A stretch of DNA of 48,825 nucleotides from an uncultured bacterium (GTDB lineage: Bacteria > Bacillota > Clostridia > Oscillospirales > Acutalibacteraceae): the NCBI GenBank assembly GCA_949283655.1, contig CASDTH010000034.1, positions 1-48,825 on the forward strand, given 5' to 3'. A model generated the notes under the pieces. The model was not told where the DNA came from. It did no database searches and saw nothing but the letters and a program-made list of their open reading frames with translations. Position numbers and translations under genes: made by a program. Shown here piece by piece: positions 36,731-44,494 of the stretch. Each line of letters starts with the position of its first letter. The first letter of the stretch is position 1.

Positions 36731-37927
36731 TTATGGCGTGATTCCCTCCGTTATCTCAATCTTACACAAACGAAGCATTCGGAAAGCCGCATACTCTTCT
36801 GCAAGCCTTTCTACCACCCTATGGCCCGCACTTCCGAGCCGTTCAAACGGCGTTATGGTGATATCAAGGCATTCTTTTCGCATTTTCGGCCTCCATATGC
36901 CGGCAATCCGCCCACCTCTCAGAAGGACCCCCGGATTCGCCACTGTCCTCCACACCAGCCTTCGAAGCGAGGTATCCTCCAAAATTACGCCCCTGTCCTT
37001 CAAATCCAGATAGGGGTCATGCGCGCCCATCAGTATAAAACAATCTTCCTCCGGCTCCGCCGCCATCAGGCTCTCCAAATCTGCAGACAGCATATCGCAT
37101 GTCTTTCCACCGGCTTGAACTGGCTCCATCTCATCCGCTATGCTGCTCCATATCCTTTTCGCCTGCTGCGGGGAGCAGCCCAACCATTCCATAAAGGAAC
37201 GGACAGTAGTCGGGCCATAGCAGTGGAGGAATTTACGTGCAAGCACTTTTTCTGCATCCGGCAGCCTATGCGGTTCACAGCCTGTCCAGCGCTGAAAGGA
37301 GGTAAAGGTCGGGCTGGCACCCCTCCGCTCGCCGAACACCACAAGCGAGGCGAACGAGCACGGCCTCAGCAAGAAGGAAACAGCAGCCTCGCCCACCGTC
37401 TGCCCATTTGCATACATGGAGGGTGCGCTCCACAGAGCCTGCTTTCCCGGTGGAAGGGCAGATTCCACCAGCCCGGCCAGTGTCCGATCCAGAAGTTCCT
37501 TGCTTTTAACTGTATGATCCCTGAGATATCCTGCCGCATCCTTCACCAGTGACAACAATGTATCAAACGGTATCTGTAAAAAATCGAGGGCCGCCGCAAT
37601 GCCCCGCGTATAAATCCAAGGCTCCTCTCCGGGCCGGGTGATCAGCGGCGTCAGAAACACATCGCTCTCTCCGGTAGGAAAAACAACCGGTGCACCTCTG
37701 AAGCTCCACGCCTGCAACAGCGTTTTATCGCAATATAAGGCGTGTCGAAGCTCCTGTAGTGTGCAGCCCTCTAGCCGGTTCATCAAAGCGGTCTCCCACA
37801 CGCCTGGTGGGGAATTCTGCAGGCCGCAGGCGCCGGCAGCCTCCGCAGTGTGCGTCCTCGGAAGCTTTTGTGCCAGATGGTGCGCGCATAGACGGTATCC
37901 ACGAATGTTCGAAATCGCTATCTGCAT
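36731..37927 (-). CDS. AlkZ/HTH_42-like winged-helix DNA-binding protein
   Basis: A 398-residue protein of the HTH_42 family (PF06224; YcaQ/AlkZ-related). Some members are DNA glycosylases that open interstrand crosslinks or remove bulky alkylation. Family features visible are GLQNSPPGVWETALMNRLEG near residue 40, LLQAWSFRGAPVVFPTGESD near 70 (usually RGTxHxxxxxD), and the tandem winged-helix region in the middle (MEWLGCSPQQAKRIWSSI). The catalytic Q-x-Q/H-x-Q pair of AlkZ is only half present (GLQN), so activity is uncertain. The start at 37927 has GAGGGGG 6 bases upstream. Confidence 0.78.
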   Translation of the reverse strand: MQIAISNIRGYRLCAHHLAQKLPRTHTAEAAGACGLQNSPPGVWETALMNRLEGCTLQELRHALYCDKTLLQAWSFRGAPVVFPTGESDVFLTPLITRPGEEPWIYTRGIAAALDFLQIPFDTLLSLVKDAAGYLRDHTVKSKELLDRTLAGLVESALPPGKQALWSAPSMYANGQTVGEAAVSFLLRPCSFASLVVFGERRGASPTFTSFQRWTGCEPHRLPDAEKVLARKFLHCYGPTTVRSFMEWLGCSPQQAKRIWSSIADEMEPVQAGGKTCDMLSADLESLMAAEPEEDCFILMGAHDPYLDLKDRGVILEDTSLRRLVWRTVANPGVLLRGGRIAGIWRPKMRKECLDITITPFERLGSAGHRVVERLAEEYAAFRMLRLCKIEITEGITP

Positions 37928-38048
37928 TGTATTCCCCCTCGCACAGCTGGGCTGCAACCGGCAGAAAGTCTTAACCATGATCCGCACAGCTGCGCCATCC
38001 TCGAAAATTTTTAAAAAGGCGAAGGGCACCCCCTCCGCCTATCTGGCC

Positions 38049-38789
38049 CTATGATTCCTTCTTCATCGCGGCAAACGGATAATCCATAAACCGCTCCGGC
38101 ATGACAAACTGCACAAAACTCGCAGGCGTTTCCTCCCCCTCGAAATAAAGCCAGCGGGTCATTTCCAGTACCCGTTGCTCCGGCAGGATGCGCAGCTCCG
38201 ACTGCTCCTGCTCCTTCGGCTGCCGGCGGACAATAGAATAATCGATCTTGCTGACGATCAGATCCGTCTGTGCCAGGATGGCATGCGCGATGGATTGCTC
38301 TCCCCGCGCGCTTTGGGAGATGCGGGCATACAATGCGGGCGTGAAATAATTATCCTCCACCGCGACCGGTATCTTCTCCCCAAAGCGAAGGCGCTTGAGG
38401 CGATGCACCTCCCTGCCCAGCTCCCAATGCTCTGCCAAAAGGCCGCCCTGTACGGGCACTGTCTCATCCGCCACCACACGGTTGATACAGCGGATCCCCA
38501 GCTTATCCAGTGCGTAAGAGAGAGAGAGCAGCGGCTCAAAGCCCATCTCCTGCTCCGGCTCCTTCACAAAGGTGCCTACGCCGTGCCGTTTTTCCACAAG
38601 CCCCTCATGCTCGAGCTCACTGAGGGCTGCCCGAACGGTGGCACGCCCCACCTGCATCTTCTCCATCAGCTCCCGCTCCGTCGGCAGGCGGTCTCCGGCC
38701 TGATATTCCTTTGCACGAATCCGGTTGACTATATATTCCTTTACCTGAATATATAAAGGTGTATAGCTGGTTTTGTCGAGCATGCGCAT
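38049..38789 (-). CDS. GntR family regulator with UTRA ligand domain (HutC/FadR-like)
   Basis: A 246-residue regulator with an N-terminal winged helix (about 10-75: PLYIQVKEYIVNRI, DRLPTERELMEKMQVGRATV) and a C-terminal UTRA domain (about 90-240) for a small effector, often a sugar phosphate or other acid. It is transcribed divergently from the four-gene oxidoreductase operon, with about 270 bases between the genes, so it is its likely regulator. The effector could then be the operon's substrate or an intermediate. GGAAGG precedes the ATG by 5 bases; a second ATG lies two codons on. Confidence 0.94.
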   Translation of the reverse strand: MRMLDKTSYTPLYIQVKEYIVNRIRAKEYQAGDRLPTERELMEKMQVGRATVRAALSELEHEGLVEKRHGVGTFVKEPEQEMGFEPLLSLSYALDKLGIRCINRVVADETVPVQGGLLAEHWELGREVHRLKRLRFGEKIPVAVEDNYFTPALYARISQSARGEQSIAHAILAQTDLIVSKIDYSIVRRQPKEQEQSELRILPEQRVLEMTRWLYFEGEETPASFVQFVMPERFMDYPFAAMKKES

Positions 38790-38914
38790 CCCTACCTTCC
38801 CGTTTTCGATCTCTCACGCCACATGAAAGCATAGAAAGGCTTTGCCCAGTAAGCCTCTTCTTTATATCGATCGAACTGTGACGCAGGATTAAATAAAAAA
38901 ATCCTCATAATTTA

Positions 38915-38943
38915 TTGACAAAAGTATAATAAATTGATACAAT
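38915..38943 (+). promoter_or_regulatory. Sigma-A promoter of the oxidoreductase operon
   Basis: TTGACA (38915-38920), 17 bases, TACAAT (38938-38943). Start near 38950. An AGGATT/AATCCT inverted repeat (38885-38905) lies just upstream. Confidence 0.85.
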
Positions 38944-38978
38944 CCTGTCAAGAGGTTCGGACAACCGGATCATTTTAT

Positions 38979-39002
38979 TTCGTAGCACTATTCGTAGTAC
39001 TA
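38979..39002 (+). promoter_or_regulatory. Candidate GntR/UTRA operator: tandem 12-base repeat
   Basis: TTCGTAGCACTA (38979-38990) is followed directly by TTCGTAGTACTA (38991-39002), differing at one base. Each half contains a TAGTACTA-type palindrome, perfect in the second. It lies in the leader about 30 bases after the predicted start, where a repressor could block elongation or initiation. Confidence 0.5.
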
Positions 39003-39060
39003 AAATTCGGTTATAGAAGCATTGAAAAATATTGATTTACGAAAGGGAGGGTGATCCCCT

Positions 39061-40788
39061 ATGACAACCGCGCAACGCCTGGAGCATACGCTGCGCAAAA
39101 AGGGCTATGCGGATATCTCCTGCACGGAATGGCGAAACTCTATCCGCCTGGAAGGGGAGCTGGATGACTGGAAAGCCATTGTCAAGGCCGGGAAGATCGC
39201 CGCAAAAGCGGGCTACAAAGGCGTCATCAACGATATTGCGCTCAAGGGCTTTACACCGCCACCTACGCGTGCGCCCAAGCGGCGGGATAACGCTCTGGAG
39301 GGCCGCCGGCCGGATGTGCTCATCATCGGGGGCGGTGTGATCGGCTGCGCCATCGCCCGTGAGCTCTCCAAATACGCGCTGGATATTCTGCTGCTGGATA
39401 AGGAAAGCGACGTCGCCATGCACGCCTCCTCCCGCAACGACGGAATGATTCACCCCGGCATCGCCTCGCACGCAGATTCTCTGCGCGGCAAGATGAACGT
39501 CAAGGGCAACGCGATGTATACGCAGCTCTGCGAGGAGCTCGGCGTCCCCTTCAAGCGCTACGGCAACCTGATCCTCTATGCCGACCATGTGTTTGGGATC
39601 GCGGCGGAGCCCTATCTCGGCGAACGGGCGAGGAAGCTGGGGATCGTTGGCGGCAAGATCAGCCGTAGGCGGCTTCACGAAATTGAGCCCAACATCACGG
39701 ATCGCGCGCTAGGCGCGTTTGAATACCCCTCCTCCGGTGTGCTCTCCCCTTATAAGCTGACGGTCGCATTGGCGGAAAACGCTGTGGAAAACGGCGCACA
39801 GGTCTCGCTGGAGACCATTGTCACCAGCATGGAGCTAGAAGGGGAGCAGATCGGCAGCGTCTACACCAACCGCGGCGCCATCCACCCCCGGCTCGTCATC
39901 AACGCGGCGGGCGTTTTCTCCGATCAGATCGCCGAAATGGCCAACGACCGCTTTTTCTCTATCCACCCGCGCAAGGGAGAGCTTGTGATTCTGGATAAAA
40001 AGAAGGGGCCGCTCGTCACCCGCTCGATGGGGCTGATCGACCTCAGCCAGGCCACGTCGGACACCAAGGGCGGCGGCGTGATGCGCACCATTGACCAGAA
40101 TGTCCTCGTCGGGCCGGATGCCTATGAGCAGCCGCTGCGCGAGGATTTCAGCACACACCGCGAGAATATTGACGCAATCCTGAAAAAGCATCTACCCTTG
40201 ATCAAAGGCTTCACCCCTGCGGATGTGATCACCTATTTTGCGGGGATCCGAGCGGCTACATACGAAGAGGAATTCATCATCGAGCGCTCCGAATATGTTC
40301 CCAATCTGGTCCACGCGGCGGGCATTCAGTCGCCCGGCCTCGCCTCCGCCCCTGCGATTGCGGAGGAAATCTCCCGCATTACCGTCAATGCCCTCAATGA
40401 GCAGATGGAGGTAAAGCCCAATGGCTCCTTCAACCCGCACCGCAGAGTGGTGCCGCACATGAGCTCGCTCTCAATGGAGGAAAAGCAGAGGATCATCTCG
40501 CAAAACCCGGATTACGGCGTCATCATCTGCCGCTGCGAGGGCATCAGCAAGGGTGAGATCGTCGATACCATCCATTCTCCCATCCCCGCTACGACAATTG
40601 ACGCGATCAAGCGCCGCGTGCGCCCCGGCATGGGGCGCTGCCAGGGAGGCTTCTGCTCCCCGCTGGTCACGCAGATTATCTGTGAAGAAACCGGCCTCAC
40701 ACCCGAGGAGGTCACAAAGAGCGGCGAGGATTCCAACCTGATTCTGGAGCGCACACACAAAGGAGGCGTCGAGCATGAAACGGTATGA
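39061..40788 (+). CDS. GlpA-like FAD oxidoreductase with BFD [2Fe-2S] domain
   Basis: FAD enzyme of the glycerol-3-phosphate dehydrogenase/DadA type, 575 residues. The layout in order: a ~65-residue N-terminal domain with BON-like pattern (IRLEGELDDWKAIVKAG), the Rossmann FAD motif (GGGVIG near 90), the DAO fold, and a C-terminal BFD-like [2Fe-2S] domain with cysteines near 490, 492, 527 and 532 (CRCEGISK, GRCQGGFC). In anaerobic GlpABC the electrons go to GlpC, which is not here; DUF1667 may take that place. First gene of the operon; its stop overlaps the next start by 14 bases. Glycerol phosphate is only one possible substrate. Confidence 0.9.
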   Translation: MTTAQRLEHTLRKKGYADISCTEWRNSIRLEGELDDWKAIVKAGKIAAKAGYKGVINDIALKGFTPPPTRAPKRRDNALEGRRPDVLIIGGGVIGCAIARELSKYALDILLLDKESDVAMHASSRNDGMIHPGIASHADSLRGKMNVKGNAMYTQLCEELGVPFKRYGNLILYADHVFGIAAEPYLGERARKLGIVGGKISRRRLHEIEPNITDRALGAFEYPSSGVLSPYKLTVALAENAVENGAQVSLETIVTSMELEGEQIGSVYTNRGAIHPRLVINAAGVFSDQIAEMANDRFFSIHPRKGELVILDKKKGPLVTRSMGLIDLSQATSDTKGGGVMRTIDQNVLVGPDAYEQPLREDFSTHRENIDAILKKHLPLIKGFTPADVITYFAGIRAATYEEEFIIERSEYVPNLVHAAGIQSPGLASAPAIAEEISRITVNALNEQMEVKPNGSFNPHRRVVPHMSSLSMEEKQRIISQNPDYGVIICRCEGISKGEIVDTIHSPIPATTIDAIKRRVRPGMGRCQGGFCSPLVTQIICEETGLTPEEVTKSGEDSNLILERTHKGGVEHETV

Positions 40789-42019
40789 TGTAATCGTCCT
40801 TGGCGGCGGGCCTGCCGGGCTGGCGGCCGCCATCAGCGCATCCAGAGAGGGCGCGAGCGTCCTGCTCATCGAGCGGGAGGCCAAAATGGGCGGCATTTTA
40901 AAGCAGTGCATTCACGACGGCTTTGGCCTGCTGCGCTTCGGCGAGCGGCTGACCGGCCCCGAATATGCCGACCGATTTCTCAAAGAGCTGCTTAAAATGG
41001 AGATCGACTACCGCACCTCCGCCTTTGTGCTGAATGCGTCCCGCCAGAGGGACGGCAGCTTCCGCCTAGAGCTTCAAACACAGGATGGTATCCTCTATGA
41101 GGAGTGCCGTGCTCTAGTGCTGGCCTGCGGCTGCCGGGAAAAAACGGCGCGGCAGGTCTGGATTCATGGCGACCGCCCTGCAGGCGTTTACACAGCGGGC
41201 ACTGCGCAGCATTTTGTCAATCTCATGGGCTGTATGCCCACCAAAAAGTGCGTCATCCTCGGCAGCGGCGACATCGGCATGATTATGGCCCGCCGCTTGA
41301 CGCTGGAGGGCGCCGAGGTGGAGGGCGTGTATGAGATCAAGGACGCTCCCGCCGGCCTTGCGCGCAACGTAGCCCAGTGCCTGAACGATTATCATATTCC
41401 CCTGCACCTCTCTACTACCGTTACGCGCGTGATCGGCACAAAGCGTGTGGAGGCGGTAGAGGTCTGCCAAGTGGATGCGCATATGCAGCCCATTGCGGGC
41501 ACAGAGCGCATCATTGATTGCGATGCGCTGATTCTCTCCGTCGGCCTGTTGCCGGAGAACGAGATCGCGGAGCAGCTCGGCGTGGCGCTCGACCCGGCCA
41601 CAAAAGGTCCCTTTGTCGATCAGCGGCTGATGACAAGCGTGCCCGGCGTATTCTGCTGCGGCAACGCCCTGCACGTCAACGACCTGGTCGATTATGTATC
41701 CGAAAGCGGCGAGCTCGCTGGCAAGGCTGCGGCCCACTATACGCCCGCCAGCCGCTGCCGTGTGAAGCTCAGCTATAACAAGGGGGATTTCCTCTATGCC
41801 GTCCCGCAATATTATGATATGGAGCAGCCGGGCCCGCTCACGGTTTATTTCCGTAGTAGAGCGGACCGCCGCGGGCAAACAGTAACGCTGCTCGTCAATG
41901 ACCAAGCGGCCAAAAAGAAAAATTATCTGCGCCTGGTGCCCTCTGAGATGGAAACACTCACCGTGGCCCCAGCAGAGCCGGTGCGCAGCCTGCGGCTGAA
42001 CATGCAGGCGCGGCAATAG
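40775..42019 (+). CDS. NAD(P)/FAD-dependent oxidoreductase, HcnB/GlpB-like
   Basis: A 414-residue two-dinucleotide-fold flavoprotein. The FAD motif is at the N-terminus (VIVLGGGPAGLAAA), the second Rossmann motif near residue 162 (CVILGSGDIGMI), and the FAD-closing VPGVFCCGNAL near 290. The segment RPAGVYTAGTAQ matches the HcnB/opine-oxidase/GlpB group, which forms heteromeric dehydrogenases with the GlpA-like subunit. It overlaps the preceding gene by 14 bases, with AAAGGAGG 8 bases before the ATG, so the two are surely co-translated and probably form a complex. Confidence 0.92.
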   Translation: MKRYDVIVLGGGPAGLAAAISASREGASVLLIEREAKMGGILKQCIHDGFGLLRFGERLTGPEYADRFLKELLKMEIDYRTSAFVLNASRQRDGSFRLELQTQDGILYEECRALVLACGCREKTARQVWIHGDRPAGVYTAGTAQHFVNLMGCMPTKKCVILGSGDIGMIMARRLTLEGAEVEGVYEIKDAPAGLARNVAQCLNDYHIPLHLSTTVTRVIGTKRVEAVEVCQVDAHMQPIAGTERIIDCDALILSVGLLPENEIAEQLGVALDPATKGPFVDQRLMTSVPGVFCCGNALHVNDLVDYVSESGELAGKAAAHYTPASRCRVKLSYNKGDFLYAVPQYYDMEQPGPLTVYFRSRADRRGQTVTLLVNDQAAKKKNYLRLVPSEMETLTVAPAEPVRSLRLNMQARQ

Positions 42020-42047
42020 CCGCCGGCAGGAAAGGAGCGGATCACAA

Positions 42048-42470
42048 ATGAAACCCACCGTACAGGAGATGACCTGCATCGTCTGCCCAAACGGCTGCCG
42101 CTTGCAGGTGGTGGAAAAGGATGGTAAGATAGAGGTGACAGGCGCCACCTGCAAGAAAGGCGTCGCCTTTGCAGAAAACGAGCTTCGCAACCCCACGCGC
42201 TCGATTGCGAGCACGGTGAAAACCATTTTCCCAGATTGCCCGTATGTGAGCGTCAAGACGGATGGCGAGTTGCCGAAAGGCCAAATCATGCAGGCGATGG
42301 AGCAAATCAACGCCGTCACCCTCAAAGAGAGGCTCCCGATCGGCGGCATTGTGCTTGAGGATGTGTTCGGCGTCAACATCGTTGTTACCAGTGATATGAC
42401 GGCCACCCCCGCCCCCTGCCGCATTGGCGGCAGGGAGCAGGCAGCCGTTTCAAGCCCTGATCAAGCCTGA
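42048..42470 (+). CDS. DUF1667 iron-sulfur protein
   Basis: A 140-residue protein of the DUF1667 family (PF07892), which regularly accompanies GlpA/GlpB-like subunits. Cysteines C10, C13 and C17 (CIVCPNGC) with C35 look like a cubane [4Fe-4S] site resembling the N-terminal cluster of molybdopterin enzymes. It could pass electrons from the flavoproteins to a carrier. The gene sits 28 bases after the second flavoprotein with AAAGGAG upstream. Its exact biochemical role is not established for the family. Confidence 0.9.
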   Translation: MKPTVQEMTCIVCPNGCRLQVVEKDGKIEVTGATCKKGVAFAENELRNPTRSIASTVKTIFPDCPYVSVKTDGELPKGQIMQAMEQINAVTLKERLPIGGIVLEDVFGVNIVVTSDMTATPAPCRIGGREQAAVSSPDQA

Positions 42471-42520
42471 CCCCGCTCAGCAGCGCTGAGTATCATCCAG
42501 TAAACAGGAGGTATGCACCC

Positions 42521-44263
42521 ATGGCACTCACCAAAAAAAAGGTATCCGATTTTTATCCCGATTGGTATCATGAGCAGGCTCCCGCCGGCTCCTGGCGCTC
42601 CATTTTCAAATGGGGCAACCCGACGGAGTTCAAAGCGCCTAGCCGCTCGCTCTACCGCATGATGAAGGATGTCTTCGACATGACGGATGACGACTTTCGC
42701 GAGAAAAAGGAGATGGGCTTGGAGCCGGTCAAATATGATCACCCCTCCCGTTTCACAGAGGAGCAGCTTAACGACCTGCGCGCCATCGTCGGCCGCGCAA
42801 ACGTCACGGTGGATGATTACGCCCGCCTGAGCGTTGCCTATGGCAAGACGATGATCGACCTGATGCGTCTGAGAAAACACATTGTGGAGAATGTGCCGGA
42901 CGCCGTGGTTTACCCACGCAACCGTGCTGATATCATCCAGCTCGTCAAATATTGCAGCGAGCATAAAATCCCCATGTATGTCTATGGTGGAGGCTCCTCC
43001 GTCACCCGTGGCGTAGAACCCGTGTGCGGCGGCGTCACGCTCGACATGCGCAAAAATTTCAATAAAGTCATCCGCTTCAGCGAAAACAACCAGACCATCA
43101 CTGTGGAGGCTGGCATGAGCGGCCCACAGCTAGAGGATATCCTTAACCACGCGCCGGAGAAGCTGCATGCCAAGGGGCGCTACACCTGCGGCCACTTCCC
43201 GCAGTCCTTTGAATATTCCTCTGTCGGCGGCTGGACAGTCACGCGCGGTGCGGGCCAGAATTCCAGCTATTATGGCAAGATCGAGGATATCGTCATCAGC
43301 CAGGAGTATGTCACGCCCGTGGGCATTATCAAGAGCGATGAATGCCCGCGAAACGCGACCGGCCCCTCCATCGATCAGATCATGATGGGCAGCGAGGGCA
43401 CGTTCGGCATTTTGACGCATGTCACCCTGCGTGTGTTTAAATATATGCCGGAGAACCGCTTCCGCTTCAGCTTTGTGTTCCACAACTGGGAGGATGCTGT
43501 CACCGCCGCCCGCGAGATCATGCAGGGGGAATTCGGCTTTCCTTCGGTATTCCGCGTGTCCGATGCAGAGGAGACGGAGATCGCTTTCCATCTCTACGGC
43601 GTGGCGGATACCCCAATTGACAAGCTGCTCAAGGCGCGCGGCTATGAATCCAATCAGCGCTGCCTGATGCTGGGCTTCACCGAGGGCGAGCGCCATTTCA
43701 GCAAAAATGTCAAGCGCCGCATCTGGGATATTTGCCACAAGCACGGCGCGATGTACACCACCGGCCTTGTCACAAGGGGCTGGGAGAAGGGCCGTTTCCG
43801 CGATCCCTACCTGCGTGAGGATATGGGCGATTACGGCCTGATGCTTGACACGCTTGAGTGCTCCGTCAACTGGGATAACTTTATGGATGTCTATGAGAGC
43901 GTGCGCGCCTATTGCAAGAGCCGCCCGAACACCATGTGCATGACGCACATGTCGCACTTCTATCCGCAGGGCGCGAACCTCTATTTCATCTTCGAGGCAA
44001 AAATGAGCGACATCGACGAATATCTGAAGTATCAATACGGCATCATGGATCACATTCAGGCGGCCGGCGCATCAATGAGCCACCATCATGGCATCGGCAA
44101 GATGACCGCTCCCTGGCTGGAGGCTCAGATCGGCCGCAATGAGATGGATCTCTACCGCGCGCTCAAGCAACACTTTGACCCGGATAACATCATGAATCCG
44201 GGCGGGACGCTCGGCCTGGACCTCCCGGAGGAGCAAAAGCGCGATTTCATCCATAAAAAGTAA
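42521..44263 (+). CDS. FAD-binding oxidoreductase, VAO/AGPS-like
   Basis: A 580-residue flavoprotein of the vanillyl-alcohol-oxidase/GlcD superfamily, closest in pattern to alkyl-DHAP synthase (AGPS) and D-2-hydroxyacid dehydrogenases. The PP-loop FAD domain is clear (YVYGGGSSVTRGVEP, about 153-168), followed by SVGGWTVTRGAGQNSSYYG and a C-terminal catalytic cap with HHHGIGKMTAPWL (about 519-531). In AGPS this histidine region contacts the substrate. Candidate reactions are oxidation of a 2-hydroxy acid, or DHAP-ether chemistry using the GlpA-like product. Last gene of the operon, 50 bases behind DUF1667, with CAGGAGG 9 bases upstream. Confidence 0.9.
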   Translation: MALTKKKVSDFYPDWYHEQAPAGSWRSIFKWGNPTEFKAPSRSLYRMMKDVFDMTDDDFREKKEMGLEPVKYDHPSRFTEEQLNDLRAIVGRANVTVDDYARLSVAYGKTMIDLMRLRKHIVENVPDAVVYPRNRADIIQLVKYCSEHKIPMYVYGGGSSVTRGVEPVCGGVTLDMRKNFNKVIRFSENNQTITVEAGMSGPQLEDILNHAPEKLHAKGRYTCGHFPQSFEYSSVGGWTVTRGAGQNSSYYGKIEDIVISQEYVTPVGIIKSDECPRNATGPSIDQIMMGSEGTFGILTHVTLRVFKYMPENRFRFSFVFHNWEDAVTAAREIMQGEFGFPSVFRVSDAEETEIAFHLYGVADTPIDKLLKARGYESNQRCLMLGFTEGERHFSKNVKRRIWDICHKHGAMYTTGLVTRGWEKGRFRDPYLREDMGDYGLMLDTLECSVNWDNFMDVYESVRAYCKSRPNTMCMTHMSHFYPQGANLYFIFEAKMSDIDEYLKYQYGIMDHIQAAGASMSHHHGIGKMTAPWLEAQIGRNEMDLYRALKQHFDPDNIMNPGGTLGLDLPEEQKRDFIHKK

Positions 44264-44290
44264 GGCCGTCCTCACCACAGGAGAATAGCA

Positions 44291-44322
44291 CAGCACCGGA
44301 TCCCACACGGAATCCGGTGCTG
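44291..44322 (+). terminator. Terminator of the oxidoreductase operon
   Basis: CAGCACCGGAT (44291-44301) pairs with 44312-44322 and is followed by TTTCATT. The following 170 bases to the GH28 gene hold no gene I can see. Confidence 0.88.
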
Positions 44323-44494
44323 TTTCATTCTGCCCTGTTTTTCCCTTCTGAACACTTCGGGCTGCAAACGAAACCGGCTTTGCCGCCTACAACAAGGCCT
44401 TGGAGGCAGCAAAGCATTTGATTCTCAAAAGGAAATAACGACATAAACAGAAAAAGCGATCTGCCTTTGGTGTATGTATCCGGCTTGCATTCGT

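Noticed and set aside
39061..42470. Naming the first three genes of the operon glpA, glpB and glpC
   Set aside because: The first two are only GlpA/GlpB-like, and the third is DUF1667, not the CCG-domain GlpC; no glycerol genes are nearby.
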